From: DASRVA01 sp035550715
GTDB taxonomy: Bacteria; Gemmatimonadota; Gemmatimonadetes; JACCXV01; JAHWKZ01
Length of the DNA: 37,725 nt
Assembly: GCA_035550715.1 (NCBI GenBank)
Contig: DASZOP010000102.1
Coordinates: 1 to 37,725 of the forward strand
Direction: 5' to 3'
In this document: positions 6,872 to 14,350 of the stretch, piece after piece
Layout of the letters: each line of letters starts with the position of its first letter
Position numbering within the stretch: the first letter of the stretch is position 1
Made by a program: the position numbers and the translations under genes
The notes under the pieces: generated by a model
The model's input: the letters and a program-made list of their open reading frames with translations, nothing else
The model's database searches: none
What the model was told of the DNA's origin: nothing

Positions 6872-8718
6872 CTTCGTTCGATCTCGTCCTCGAGCCGCTG
6901 GCGCCGGTATAGCGCCGCGTACGCACCGTTCCTCTCGAGCAGCTCCTCGTGCGTGCCGCTCTCGACGACGCGGCCCAGGTCGAGCACCACGATCCGGTCG
7001 GCGGCTCTGAGGGTCGACGCGCGGTGGCTGATCAGGATCGTGGTCCGCTCGGCCATGAACCTCCGGAGCCGGGAGAGGATCCGCTCCTCGGTGGCGGTGT
7101 CGACCGAGGAGAAGGCGTCGTCCAGGACGAGGACCGCAGGGTCCACGACGAGCGCGCGGGCCAGGGCGGTCCGCTGCCGCTGGCCGCCGGAGAGCGTGAT
7201 CCCCCGCTCCCCCAGGAGCGTATCGAGCCCGTCGGGGAAACCCGCCACGTCCTCCTCGAGGCCCGCGATCCGGGCCGCTTCCTCGGCGGAGAGCGGGGGA
7301 CGCCGCCCGTCACCGTCGCCCGCCGGTCCCTCCAGCGCGGTCGTGGTGGCGGGGCCTTCGGGCGAGATCCCGGCCGCGCCGAAGAGGATGTTGGCCCGGA
7401 GCGTGTCGCTGAACAGGAAGGGCTCCTGCTGGACGATCCCGAGCGCGCCCCGCAGCTCCGCCAGGGTCCACGCCTCGATCCTCCGGCCGTCCACGATGAT
7501 CGTTCCCGAGGTCGGCTCGTAGAGCCGGGCCAGCAGCCGCACGAGGGTCGTCTTCCCGGAGCCGGTGGGACCGGTGACGCCGACCGTCGATCCGGCCGGG
7601 ATCTCCAGGTCCAACCCGTCCAGGACGAGCGGCGCGTCGGGGCGATACCGGAAGGCGACGTCCCGGAAGGCGATCGACGCCCGCCGTCCGCGGCGACCGT
7701 CCCCGTCCCCACCCGAGCCAAGGGATCCGGCCGACCGGACGTCCCCACCGCCGACGTCCCGGATCGCAGGTTCCGCCAGCAGCACCCGGTTGATCCGCCC
7801 CATTGCCGCGGCCGCGCGTTGGAAGAGATTGGTGATCCAGCCGAAGGCGATGAGCGGCCAGCCGATCATGCCGAGGTACATGAGGAACGCCACCAGGTCG
7901 CCCAGGGTCAGGGTACCGGTGGCGACCCGCCGACCTCCCAGCCAGAGGACGAGCAGCACGCTCGAGCCGAGGAGCAGACCGAGAAGGGGACTCAGAATGG
8001 CCTGGATCCGCGCCAGTCGGAGGTTGGCGTCCACGTACCTCCCGCTCTGGCCGGCGAAACGCGTCCGCTCGGTCGTCTCGCGGCCGTAAGCGCGGACGAT
8101 ACGCAGACCGGCGAGGTTCTCCTGAACGACCGTCGTGACGTCGGCCAGCGCTGCCTGCGCGGCTTCGCTGCGGCGATGGATCCGCTGTCCCATCGCCCGC
8201 ACCGCGAGAGTCACGAACGGTAACGGCAGCAGCGCCCACAGCGTGAGGCGGGAATCGATCCACGCCATGAAGCCGACGGCCAGGAGGAGCGTTACGATCG
8301 TGTTGATGCCGAACATGTACCCCGGGCCGACCGCCATCCGGACCGCGCTCAGGTCGTTCACGAACCGGCTCATCACGTCTCCGGTCGGGAAAGCGTCGAA
8401 CCAGGCGGGCGGCTGCCGCAGGAGGTTCCGGTAGAGCGCGTCCCGGACATCCGTCTCGACCCGACGCGAGACGTCGTTGACGAGCCGCCGCTGGCCGTAG
8501 CGGAAGATCCCGCGGACGAGGGCGAGGCCCACGACGGCGGCCGCGTAGGCGGCGATCGCGCCCTGCGTCACCTCCGACTGCAAGGCGTCGATCGCCTGCT
8601 TGACCACGATCGGGCTCAGGGAACCAAAGATCGCGCTCAGGGCTATACAGGCCGCCCCCCAGACGAGAGGAATCCGGTACGGACGAACGAACGGCAGAAG
8701 CGTCTTGAGCGCGTTCAC
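6868..8718 (-). CDS. ABC exporter half-transporter, MdlA-like, with degenerate ATP site
   Basis: 616 residues from GTG 8718 (V-N-A-L-K-T). The exporter membrane domain spans about 8-310. A glycine/arginine-rich linker (about 322-347) precedes the ATPase domain. Walker A GPTGSGKT is at 383-390, the signature LSGGQ is intact at 509-513, and the switch His lies in ILISHRAS. Walker B reads VLVLDD, with D534 where the catalytic Glu normally sits. An Asp here marks the non-hydrolysing site of heterodimeric exporters. There is also a roughly 25-residue Gly/Pro insertion (about 450-475) in the helical subdomain. The frame continues upstream to about 9357 but overlaps a divergent gene and is not coding-like. 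It probably pairs with the LSTGQ protein encoded at 3834-5633. Confidence 0.88.
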   Translation of the reverse strand: MNALKTLLPFVRPYRIPLVWGAACIALSAIFGSLSPIVVKQAIDALQSEVTQGAIAAYAAAVVGLALVRGIFRYGQRRLVNDVSRRVETDVRDALYRNLLRQPPAWFDAFPTGDVMSRFVNDLSAVRMAVGPGYMFGINTIVTLLLAVGFMAWIDSRLTLWALLPLPFVTLAVRAMGQRIHRRSEAAQAALADVTTVVQENLAGLRIVRAYGRETTERTRFAGQSGRYVDANLRLARIQAILSPLLGLLLGSSVLLVLWLGGRRVATGTLTLGDLVAFLMYLGMIGWPLIAFGWITNLFQRAAAAMGRINRVLLAEPAIRDVGGGDVRSAGSLGSGGDGDGRRGRRASIAFRDVAFRYRPDAPLVLDGLDLEIPAGSTVGVTGPTGSGKTTLVRLLARLYEPTSGTIIVDGRRIEAWTLAELRGALGIVQQEPFLFSDTLRANILFGAAGISPEGPATTTALEGPAGDGDGRRPPLSAEEAARIAGLEEDVAGFPDGLDTLLGERGITLSGGQRQRTALARALVVDPAVLVLDDAFSSVDTATEERILSRLRRFMAERTTILISHRASTLRAADRIVVLDLGRVVESGTHEELLERNGAYAALYRRQRLEDEIERS

Positions 8719-8767
8719 GACGGGTAAGGTCCGCGCCGCGTCGGCGCGCGGCCAGAGCCGCCTCGGT

Positions 8768-9652
8768 ATGTTGCTGCTCCCGTGGCTGATCGGAGGGTGC
8801 GGGCCCGACGCAGCGCGGACCATCATCGTCGAAGCGGACACGACCGGGGGGTCGGTGCCGGCAGTCGCGCCCGCGAGTCCCGGCGAAGGCTCCGCCGAGG
8901 TCGCTTTCCTGGACGACGCCGTCGTCGAACAAGCCCCGATCGAGGAGAGAGCGCCTGGAGAGGTCTCCGCGGGCGGCGCCCCGGGTTCCGGCGTCCGGCG
9001 CGATGCGGACCGAGCTCGCTCGGCGCGGGGGGACTCGGGCGAGGAGGACGATCGCATCCGGCTGGCCGGAGAGCGGGCGGCTTTCCGGAACACCGGGGAC
9101 AGGCCCCCCCCACCGCTCCTTCTTCCCTCGGGCCGCGTCCTTCTCCCCTCCGGGACCGTCCTCGCGGCGGAGCTCCGGACCCCGCTCCACACGGCGACCA
9201 CCGTCGTCGGCGACCGATTCGCCGCGCGCCTGACCCAGGCGGTGGCGGCCGGAGGGCGGATCGTGATCCCGGTCGGCTCCCTGGTCGAGGGGCGGGTCAG
9301 CCACGTCGGGAACGCCAGCGCCCCCGGCACGATCGCCTTCCTCCACCTCAAGGCCAAGAGCCTCAGGCTGGCCGATGGCCGGCAGCTGCGAATCGGCGCG
9401 GAGGTCCTGGACGTGACGGGTCAGGAGGTCGTCGAACGGGGCCAGGAAGGCCGGCGGGCGGAAGCGGGACTTGCGGCGAGCGAGCAGAGCGGCGCCCTGG
9501 CGGACGCCCGCCGGGCGATGCTCGACAGCATCCTGATCGGTCTGGGCGGCCGGGCCATCGTGGCCCGCACGACCGACATGGAGATCATCATCCCCGCGGG
9601 GACCCCGTTCACGCTGGAACTGGTGGACCCGCTCGAGCTTCCAGCCTTGTAG
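8768..9652 (+). CDS. VirB10/TrbI-like C-terminal domain lipoprotein
   Basis: 294 residues from ATG 8768, the first usable start after the divergent ABC gene. MLLLPWLIGGC gives a lipobox (I-G-G-C, C11), although the signal is very short and lacks N-terminal positive charge, so a start inside the divergent gene is possible. A disordered acidic/Pro/Arg region (about 40-125) is followed by a beta-rich domain (about 125-240) with PSGTVLAAELRTPL, VVGDRFAARL and IVIPVGSLVEGRV. That pattern resembles the C-terminal barrel of VirB10/TrbI, found also in stand-alone secreted proteins of Acidobacteria- and Gemmatimonadota-like genomes. No other secretion genes are nearby, so a type IV secretion role is not implied. 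The end (about 275-294) repeats the IIPAGTPFTLEL motif. Confidence 0.7.
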   Translation: MLLLPWLIGGCGPDAARTIIVEADTTGGSVPAVAPASPGEGSAEVAFLDDAVVEQAPIEERAPGEVSAGGAPGSGVRRDADRARSARGDSGEEDDRIRLAGERAAFRNTGDRPPPPLLLPSGRVLLPSGTVLAAELRTPLHTATTVVGDRFAARLTQAVAAGGRIVIPVGSLVEGRVSHVGNASAPGTIAFLHLKAKSLRLADGRQLRIGAEVLDVTGQEVVERGQEGRRAEAGLAASEQSGALADARRAMLDSILIGLGGRAIVARTTDMEIIIPAGTPFTLELVDPLELPAL

Positions 9653-9676
9653 GCGTCCGGCAAATTTCCGGGAAAA

Positions 9677-9700
9677 GCTGAAGGTCGCTTTTCAGCGACC
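9677..9700. terminator. Candidate bidirectional hairpin between convergent genes
   Basis: GGTCGC (9683-9688) and GCGACC (9695-9700) form a perfect 6-base stem around loop TTTTCA. An alternative pairing GCTGAA (9677-9682) with TTCAGC (9691-9696) is mutually exclusive. It lies in the 53-base gap between two convergent genes. It lacks a clear U-tract on either strand. Confidence 0.45.
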
Positions 9701-9705
9701 CGTAC

Positions 9706-11415
9706 TCAGAACCCGTCGGCCAGGCCTCCGCCGCGCAGATCGCTCCGGCCGTACAGAAGCCCCGTCTCCGCGCCCACCTCGATCCCCTCTGCGCGTCCCG
9801 AGTAGTCGCTGCGTGTCCGGAGGTCGTGGCCCATCGCCTCCAGCGCCACTACGGTGTCTTCGGAGATACCGAAGGGCTCGACGGCGATCTCGTCGGGCAG
9901 GTGCTGATGATGGATGCGGCGGGCGTCCAGCGCCTCGGCGAACGTCATTTCGTAGTCGATGGCGTCGATCAGGATCTGGGTCACGGTCGTGATGATCGTC
10001 GAGCCCCCGGGGGTCCCCACCACGTACCGCACCCGGCCGTCCTTCTCGACGATCGTCGGGGTCATCGCCGACAGGGGCCGCTTCCCGGGCGCGATCGCGT
10101 TGGCCTCTCCCTGGACGAGCCCGTACTCGTTGGGGACGCCGGGCTTGATCGTGAAGTCGTCCATCTCGTCGTTCAGGAAGATCCCGGCCGCCGTCTCGAG
10201 CGAGCCGAACCAGCCGTTGATCGTGGTCGTCGAGGCGACCGCGTTGCCGTCGGGGTCGACGATCGAGAAGTGGGTCGTCTGCTCGGCCTCGGCCGCCGCG
10301 ACCGGGACCGGAACGCCCGGGAGGGGCTCGATCTCCTCCGACGGGGTCGCGCGGAGCGTGTCGATCGAGGCCGCCAGCCCGCGCGCGAAGGCATCGGTCA
10401 TGATCGTAGCGGGGATCTCGACGAAGTCGGCGTCGCCGAGGACCGCGTTCCGGACCGCGTAGGCGCGCTTCATCGCCTCCACGATCCGGTGCACCGATCG
10501 CGCCCCATGCCAGGGGTACACGCCGAGATCGAACTCCTCGAGCTGGTCCAGGATAAGCTTCATCGTGATCCCGCCCGATGAGGCGGGGCCCATGGAGTGG
10601 ATCGTGTGGCCACGATAGTCGAAGGTGACGGGATCCCGCTCCTTCGCTTCGTAGCGCGCCAGGTCCTCGTGCGTGACGAGGCCGCCCCGGCGCTCCATCG
10701 CCCCCACGATCGAGTCCGCGATCTCGCCCCGATAGAAAGCCTCGGGTCCCCGGTCGGCGACGAGCCGGAGAGAGTGCGCGAGCGCGGGCTGACGCAGCGT
10801 GTCGCCGATGGCCGGGACCTGCCCGCCCGGAAGGAGGATCGCCGCGGCGCCCGGGAAGCGCCGGATGTCGCCGGCCTTGGCGGCGATCACGTCATGGAAG
10901 TAGGCGTCGACCTGAAAGCCGTCCTCGGCCAGCCGGACGGCGGGCTCGACGAGGTCCCGCCAGGGGAGCGTCCCGTGGCGCTCGTGGACCAGCCACATCC
11001 CGGCCACCGACCCCGGCGTCGCGACCGCGAGGGGCCCGAACCAGGAGGGCCGGCCGGGGAGCGGCTCGCCGGATTCGTCCAGGTACATGTCGGCGGTGGC
11101 GGCGAGCGGCGCCGCCTCGCGATAGTCGTAGCTTCGGACCCGACCGTCGGTCCCGCGCCAGACGAGGAATCCGCCGCCCCCGATGTTGCCCGCGTAGGGC
11201 AGGGTCACCGCGAGCGCGAAATGGACGGCGATCGCGGCGTCGGCGGCGTTCCCGCCCCGCCGCAGGATCTCGAGGCCGACCTCCGTCGCTTCGGCCTTGG
11301 CGGAGACCACCATCGCGCTGTCGGCCACGACGGGCGACCACCACCGAGACTGCTGGGCGGAAACCGTCGCCACGACCGACAGGCTGAGGAGCGCGACGAG
11401 GAGAGCGGATCGCAT
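9706..11415 (-). CDS. ggt: Gamma-glutamyltranspeptidase
   Basis: 569 residues. ATG 11415 opens a standard signal peptide (MRSALLVALLSLSVVATVSAQQ), so the enzyme is periplasmic. It hydrolyses or transfers the gamma-glutamyl group of glutathione and similar peptides. The precursor cleaves itself before a conserved Thr: here EQTTHFSIVD places T380 as the nucleophile, with T398 (STTTIN) at the second conserved Thr position 18 residues later. The N-terminal part has ILRRGGNAADAAIA and the glycine loop NIGGGGFL; the small subunit has GTPGGSTI. Length and order match the family. No clear ribosome site precedes ATG 11415; an in-frame TTG at 11472 is less likely because it would put 19 extra residues before the signal. 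It is a single gene with its own flanks. Confidence 0.95.
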   Translation of the reverse strand: MRSALLVALLSLSVVATVSAQQSRWWSPVVADSAMVVSAKAEATEVGLEILRRGGNAADAAIAVHFALAVTLPYAGNIGGGGFLVWRGTDGRVRSYDYREAAPLAATADMYLDESGEPLPGRPSWFGPLAVATPGSVAGMWLVHERHGTLPWRDLVEPAVRLAEDGFQVDAYFHDVIAAKAGDIRRFPGAAAILLPGGQVPAIGDTLRQPALAHSLRLVADRGPEAFYRGEIADSIVGAMERRGGLVTHEDLARYEAKERDPVTFDYRGHTIHSMGPASSGGITMKLILDQLEEFDLGVYPWHGARSVHRIVEAMKRAYAVRNAVLGDADFVEIPATIMTDAFARGLAASIDTLRATPSEEIEPLPGVPVPVAAAEAEQTTHFSIVDPDGNAVASTTTINGWFGSLETAAGIFLNDEMDDFTIKPGVPNEYGLVQGEANAIAPGKRPLSAMTPTIVEKDGRVRYVVGTPGGSTIITTVTQILIDAIDYEMTFAEALDARRIHHQHLPDEIAVEPFGISEDTVVALEAMGHDLRTRSDYSGRAEGIEVGAETGLLYGRSDLRGGGLADGF

Positions 11416-11528
11416 GAAGGGGCTCAATATCGGAAGCGGGTCGGGTCGCAGCAAGAAGCGCTCGTATCTCAATTTGCTGGCCGATGCAGGCTCGGGCGCG
11501 GATTTCCAGGTAGCCCCATATTAGCCGA

Positions 11529-12965
11529 GTGAGCGGTGTGAGAACCATTCGGACCCAGGGGCGCGGGATCGGCGCCGTGGTCTTGCTCTTCCTCCTGGCG
11601 GGCGTGTCCGGTTCGCTCCGAGGGCAGGAGGAGACGGGCGCGACGGACTCGCTGCCCGAAGACCCGGCGGTTGCCGATACGACGACCGGCCCCGTGGCCC
11701 CGTTCGTCTACCGAGTCGTCATCGACGGGGCGATCTCCCCGGCGTCCGCCGAGTTCCTGACCGATGCGATCGAGCGCGCCGAGGACGAGGGCGCGGCCGC
11801 GCTCGTCGTCGAGCTCGACACGCCGGGCGGGCTCGTCGACTCGACGCGCGACATCGTCCAGCGGATCCTCGCGAGCCGGGTCCCCGTGATCGTCTACGTC
11901 GCCCCGAGCGGCGCCCGCGCCGGCTCGGCCGGCGTGTTCGTCACGCTCGCCGCGCACGTCGCGGCCATGGCGCCCGGCACCAACATCGGGGCCGCGACGC
12001 CGATCCAGATGGGAGGCGCCCCGATGCCGGGCGGGCCGGGCTCGCCGCCCGACACGACCGGTGGCGAGGCGGGAGACGACGGGCAGGGCGCGCTCGAGCG
12101 TAAGATCCTGAACGACACGATCGCCTTCATCCGGACGATTTCGGAACGTCGCGGGCGGAACGCGGACTGGGCCGAGCAGGCGGTCCGCGAGGGATCGTCG
12201 ATCACCGAGACCGAGGCCCGGGCGCAGAACGTCGTCGACCTGCTGTCTCCGAGCCTCCCGGCGCTCCTCGACTCGATCGACGGCCGCGAGGTCGAGGTCC
12301 TCGACCGGACGGTGGCGCTGGAGACGGCCAACGCCGACGTCCGGACGATCGAGGCGGGGCTCCGGTTCCGGATCCTGGACACGATCGCCAACCCGAACAT
12401 CGCGTTCGTCCTCATGCTGATCGGGATCTACGGGATCTTCTTCGAGCTCATGAACCCGGGCGCGATCCTGCCTGGAGTCGTGGGCGGCATCTCCCTCCTG
12501 CTCGCCTTCTTCGCGCTCCAGGCGCTGCCGGTCAACTATGCCGGAATCCTCCTCATCCTGTTCGCCCTGGTCCTCTTCATCGCCGAGGTGAAGGTGGCGA
12601 GCTACGGCCTCCTCACCGTGGGCGGCGTGGTCGCCTTCGTGCTGGGGGCGACCATGCTCTTCGACGCGCCGGGATCGCTCGTCCGGGTGAGCTGGAGCGT
12701 GATCCTCCCGGCGGCCCTCCTGACGGCCGGGTTCTTCGCCTTCGTCATGGGCCTCGCCTGGCGGACCTACAAGTCCCGACCGACGACCGGCAAGGAAGCC
12801 ATCATCGGGGAGCGCGGGCGGGTAACCGCCCGGATCGACCGGATCGGCGCGGTGAGCGTCCACGGAGAGCTCTGGCGGGCCCGGGCCGAGGAGCCGATCG
12901 AGACGGGGACGGAGATCGTCGTGGTCGAGGTCGACGGCCTGACGCTGAGCGTCCGACCTGTGTAG
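11529..12965 (+). CDS. NfeD-type ClpP-class membrane serine protease
   Basis: 478 residues, start GTG 11529. A hydrophobic N-terminus (about 13-30) is followed by a ClpP/SppA-like protease domain: ELDTPGGLVDST, then AGSAGVF with the probable nucleophile S133, GTNIGAATP, and K192 (RKILND) as the likely general base. Four or five membrane helices follow (about 285-410). The C-terminal beta-barrel OB-fold (about 420-478, GKEAIIGERGRV) is the NfeD domain. This is the long form of NfeD, which in known cases partners with stomatin/SPFH proteins in membrane quality control; no SPFH gene is visible nearby. It begins the operon that runs through the PBP4 gene at 16053-17576. Confidence 0.9.
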   Translation: MSGVRTIRTQGRGIGAVVLLFLLAGVSGSLRGQEETGATDSLPEDPAVADTTTGPVAPFVYRVVIDGAISPASAEFLTDAIERAEDEGAAALVVELDTPGGLVDSTRDIVQRILASRVPVIVYVAPSGARAGSAGVFVTLAAHVAAMAPGTNIGAATPIQMGGAPMPGGPGSPPDTTGGEAGDDGQGALERKILNDTIAFIRTISERRGRNADWAEQAVREGSSITETEARAQNVVDLLSPSLPALLDSIDGREVEVLDRTVALETANADVRTIEAGLRFRILDTIANPNIAFVLMLIGIYGIFFELMNPGAILPGVVGGISLLLAFFALQALPVNYAGILLILFALVLFIAEVKVASYGLLTVGGVVAFVLGATMLFDAPGSLVRVSWSVILPAALLTAGFFAFVMGLAWRTYKSRPTTGKEAIIGERGRVTARIDRIGAVSVHGELWRARAEEPIETGTEIVVVEVDGLTLSVRPV

Positions 12966-12971
12966 CCGGGC

Positions 12972-13595
12972 TTGGGCGATCCGATCCCGGACGGTGGCCG
13001 GCGGAAGGCGGAGCTCCGGGTGGCTCTCCTCGAGGCCCGCCGTGCGATCCCGCCCGGCGAGCGGGACGCCCTGTCGGCCGCCATCTGCGGTCGCGCGACC
13101 GGGCTCCCGGCCTATCGGGCGGCCCGCACCGTCCACGTCTACGTGGGGGTCGCCTCCGAGGTCCGGACCCTGCCTCTCCTGGAGGACGCCTGGCGAGCCG
13201 GCAAGCGCGTGGTGTGCCCGCGGATCGGGATCGACGGTCGCCTCGAGGGCCGCCAGGTCCGCTCTCCCGGGGACCTGGTGGCGGGGCCTCGCGGGCTCCG
13301 GGAGCCCGACCCGGAGACCACCCCTCTCGTACCCGCGGACCGGATCGACCTCGTCGTGGTCCCGGGGGTCGGGTTCGACCGGCAGGGGGGAAGGCTCGGG
13401 TTCGGAGGCGGATACTACGACCGGTTCCTCGCCACCACCGGCGCTTCGCGACTCGGACTGGCATTTTCCTTGCAAATCGTCGACGGGATACCTCAGGGGC
13501 CTGGGGACGAGCCCGTCCATTGGATCGTGACCGAGCGGGAGACCATCGAATGCAAGGGGTGGAGAGCGAGCTCTCCCGGAGTGGGGTCGAGGTGA
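12972..13595 (+). CDS. 5-formyltetrahydrofolate cyclo-ligase
   Basis: 207 residues from TTG 12972, six bases after the NfeD-type gene. The enzyme converts 5-formyl-THF to 5,10-methenyl-THF using ATP, returning stored folate to one-carbon metabolism. Diagnostic features are an N-terminal basic helix (RRKAELRVALLEARRAI), VHVYVGVASEVRT, and the nucleotide/folate motif LGFGGGYYDRFL (about 142-153) near the usual position. Length is typical (about 190-200). The last 20 residues extend past the usual end and include the overlap with the ABC ATPase gene. Its presence in an envelope operon is probably positional rather than functional. Confidence 0.92.
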   Translation: MGDPIPDGGRRKAELRVALLEARRAIPPGERDALSAAICGRATGLPAYRAARTVHVYVGVASEVRTLPLLEDAWRAGKRVVCPRIGIDGRLEGRQVRSPGDLVAGPRGLREPDPETTPLVPADRIDLVVVPGVGFDRQGGRLGFGGGYYDRFLATTGASRLGLAFSLQIVDGIPQGPGDEPVHWIVTERETIECKGWRASSPGVGSR

Positions 13596-14350
13596 GCGCG
13601 ATCGCCTGCACCGGCCTCAGCCGCGTGTTCGGACGGCACGTCGCCCTCGACGGGATCGCGCTCGACGTGCGACCGGGCGAGCTCTACGGCTTCCTGGGCC
13701 CCAACGGCGCGGGGAAGACCACCACCATCAGAATTCTGACGGGCCTCCTCCTCCCCTCCGGGGGAACGGCGCACGTGGCCGGCTTCGACGTCGTCCGGGA
13801 CCCGTTCGAGGTCAAGCGGCGGATCGGCTACGTCCCCGATCGGGTCTTCCTGTACGAGAAGCTGACGGGGGCCGAGTTCCTCGAGTTCGTCGGCGATCTG
13901 TACGGGCTGGGTCGTGGCCGGGTACGCGGGGCGGCCCAGCCCTACATCGAGCGGTTCGGTCTGGGGGCCTGGATCCACGAGCTGATCGAGGCCTACAGCC
14001 ACGGCATGCGTCAGAAGCTGGCGCTGGCCGCGGCCCTTCTCCACGAGCCCGAGGTGCTGATTCTGGACGAGCCGATGGTGGGCCTCGATCCACGGAGCGC
14101 GCGCGACGTCAAGGGGCTCCTCCAGGAGTTCGCGGCAGCCGGACGGACCGTGTTCCTGTCGACCCATACGCTGGAGGTCGCCGAGACGCTCTGCACCCGG
14201 GTCGCGATCATCCAGGCGGGCCGGATCCTGACCCAGGGCACGCTCGACGACCTGCGCCGCGAGGCGCGTCACGACGGCGGATCGCTGGAGGCGGTCTTCC
14301 TGCGGCTCACCGATCCGCTGGCCGGCATCGAAAGGGCGGCTCTCGCTTGA
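13592..14350 (+). CDS. ABC-2 type transporter ATP-binding protein
   Basis: 252 residues from GTG 13592, whose codon overlaps the preceding TGA (GTGA) with GGAG about 10 bases upstream. An upstream ATG at 13550 also has a fair ribosome site and would add 14 residues. It is a soluble ATPase: Walker A GPNGAGKT at 36-43, the signature in YSHGMRQKLALAAALL, Walker B VLILDEPMVGLD, and the switch His in STHTLEV. The signature SHGMRQ in place of LSGGQ is usual for ABC-2 exporters of the NatA/CcmA kind. It should energise the membrane protein encoded immediately downstream. Substrate unknown. Confidence 0.92.
   Translation: MSAIACTGLSRVFGRHVALDGIALDVRPGELYGFLGPNGAGKTTTIRILTGLLLPSGGTAHVAGFDVVRDPFEVKRRIGYVPDRVFLYEKLTGAEFLEFVGDLYGLGRGRVRGAAQPYIERFGLGAWIHELIEAYSHGMRQKLALAAALLHEPEVLILDEPMVGLDPRSARDVKGLLQEFAAAGRTVFLSTHTLEVAETLCTRVAIIQAGRILTQGTLDDLRREARHDGGSLEAVFLRLTDPLAGIERAALA

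Noticed and set aside
8719..9357. N-terminal extension of the MdlA-like gene on the minus strand
   Set aside because: It runs antisense to the VirB10-like gene and has low-complexity Arg/Ser/Pro content; the transporter starts convincingly at GTG 8718.
8768..9652. Part of a type IV secretion or conjugation locus
   Set aside because: Only a single VirB10/TrbI-like domain is present, with no VirB4, VirD4 or relaxase genes in the window.
11469..13520. Long minus-strand open frame (about 680 codons) opposite the NfeD and cyclo-ligase genes
   Set aside because: Composition is dominated by Arg, Asp, Gly and Pro, with no recognisable domain; it is a high-GC shadow of two well-supported plus-strand genes.
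13214..13591. Open frame in front of the ABC-2 ATPase gene, as an N-terminal domain
   Set aside because: It lies out of frame over the cyclo-ligase gene and is Arg/Pro-rich; the ATPase domain begins right after 13592.
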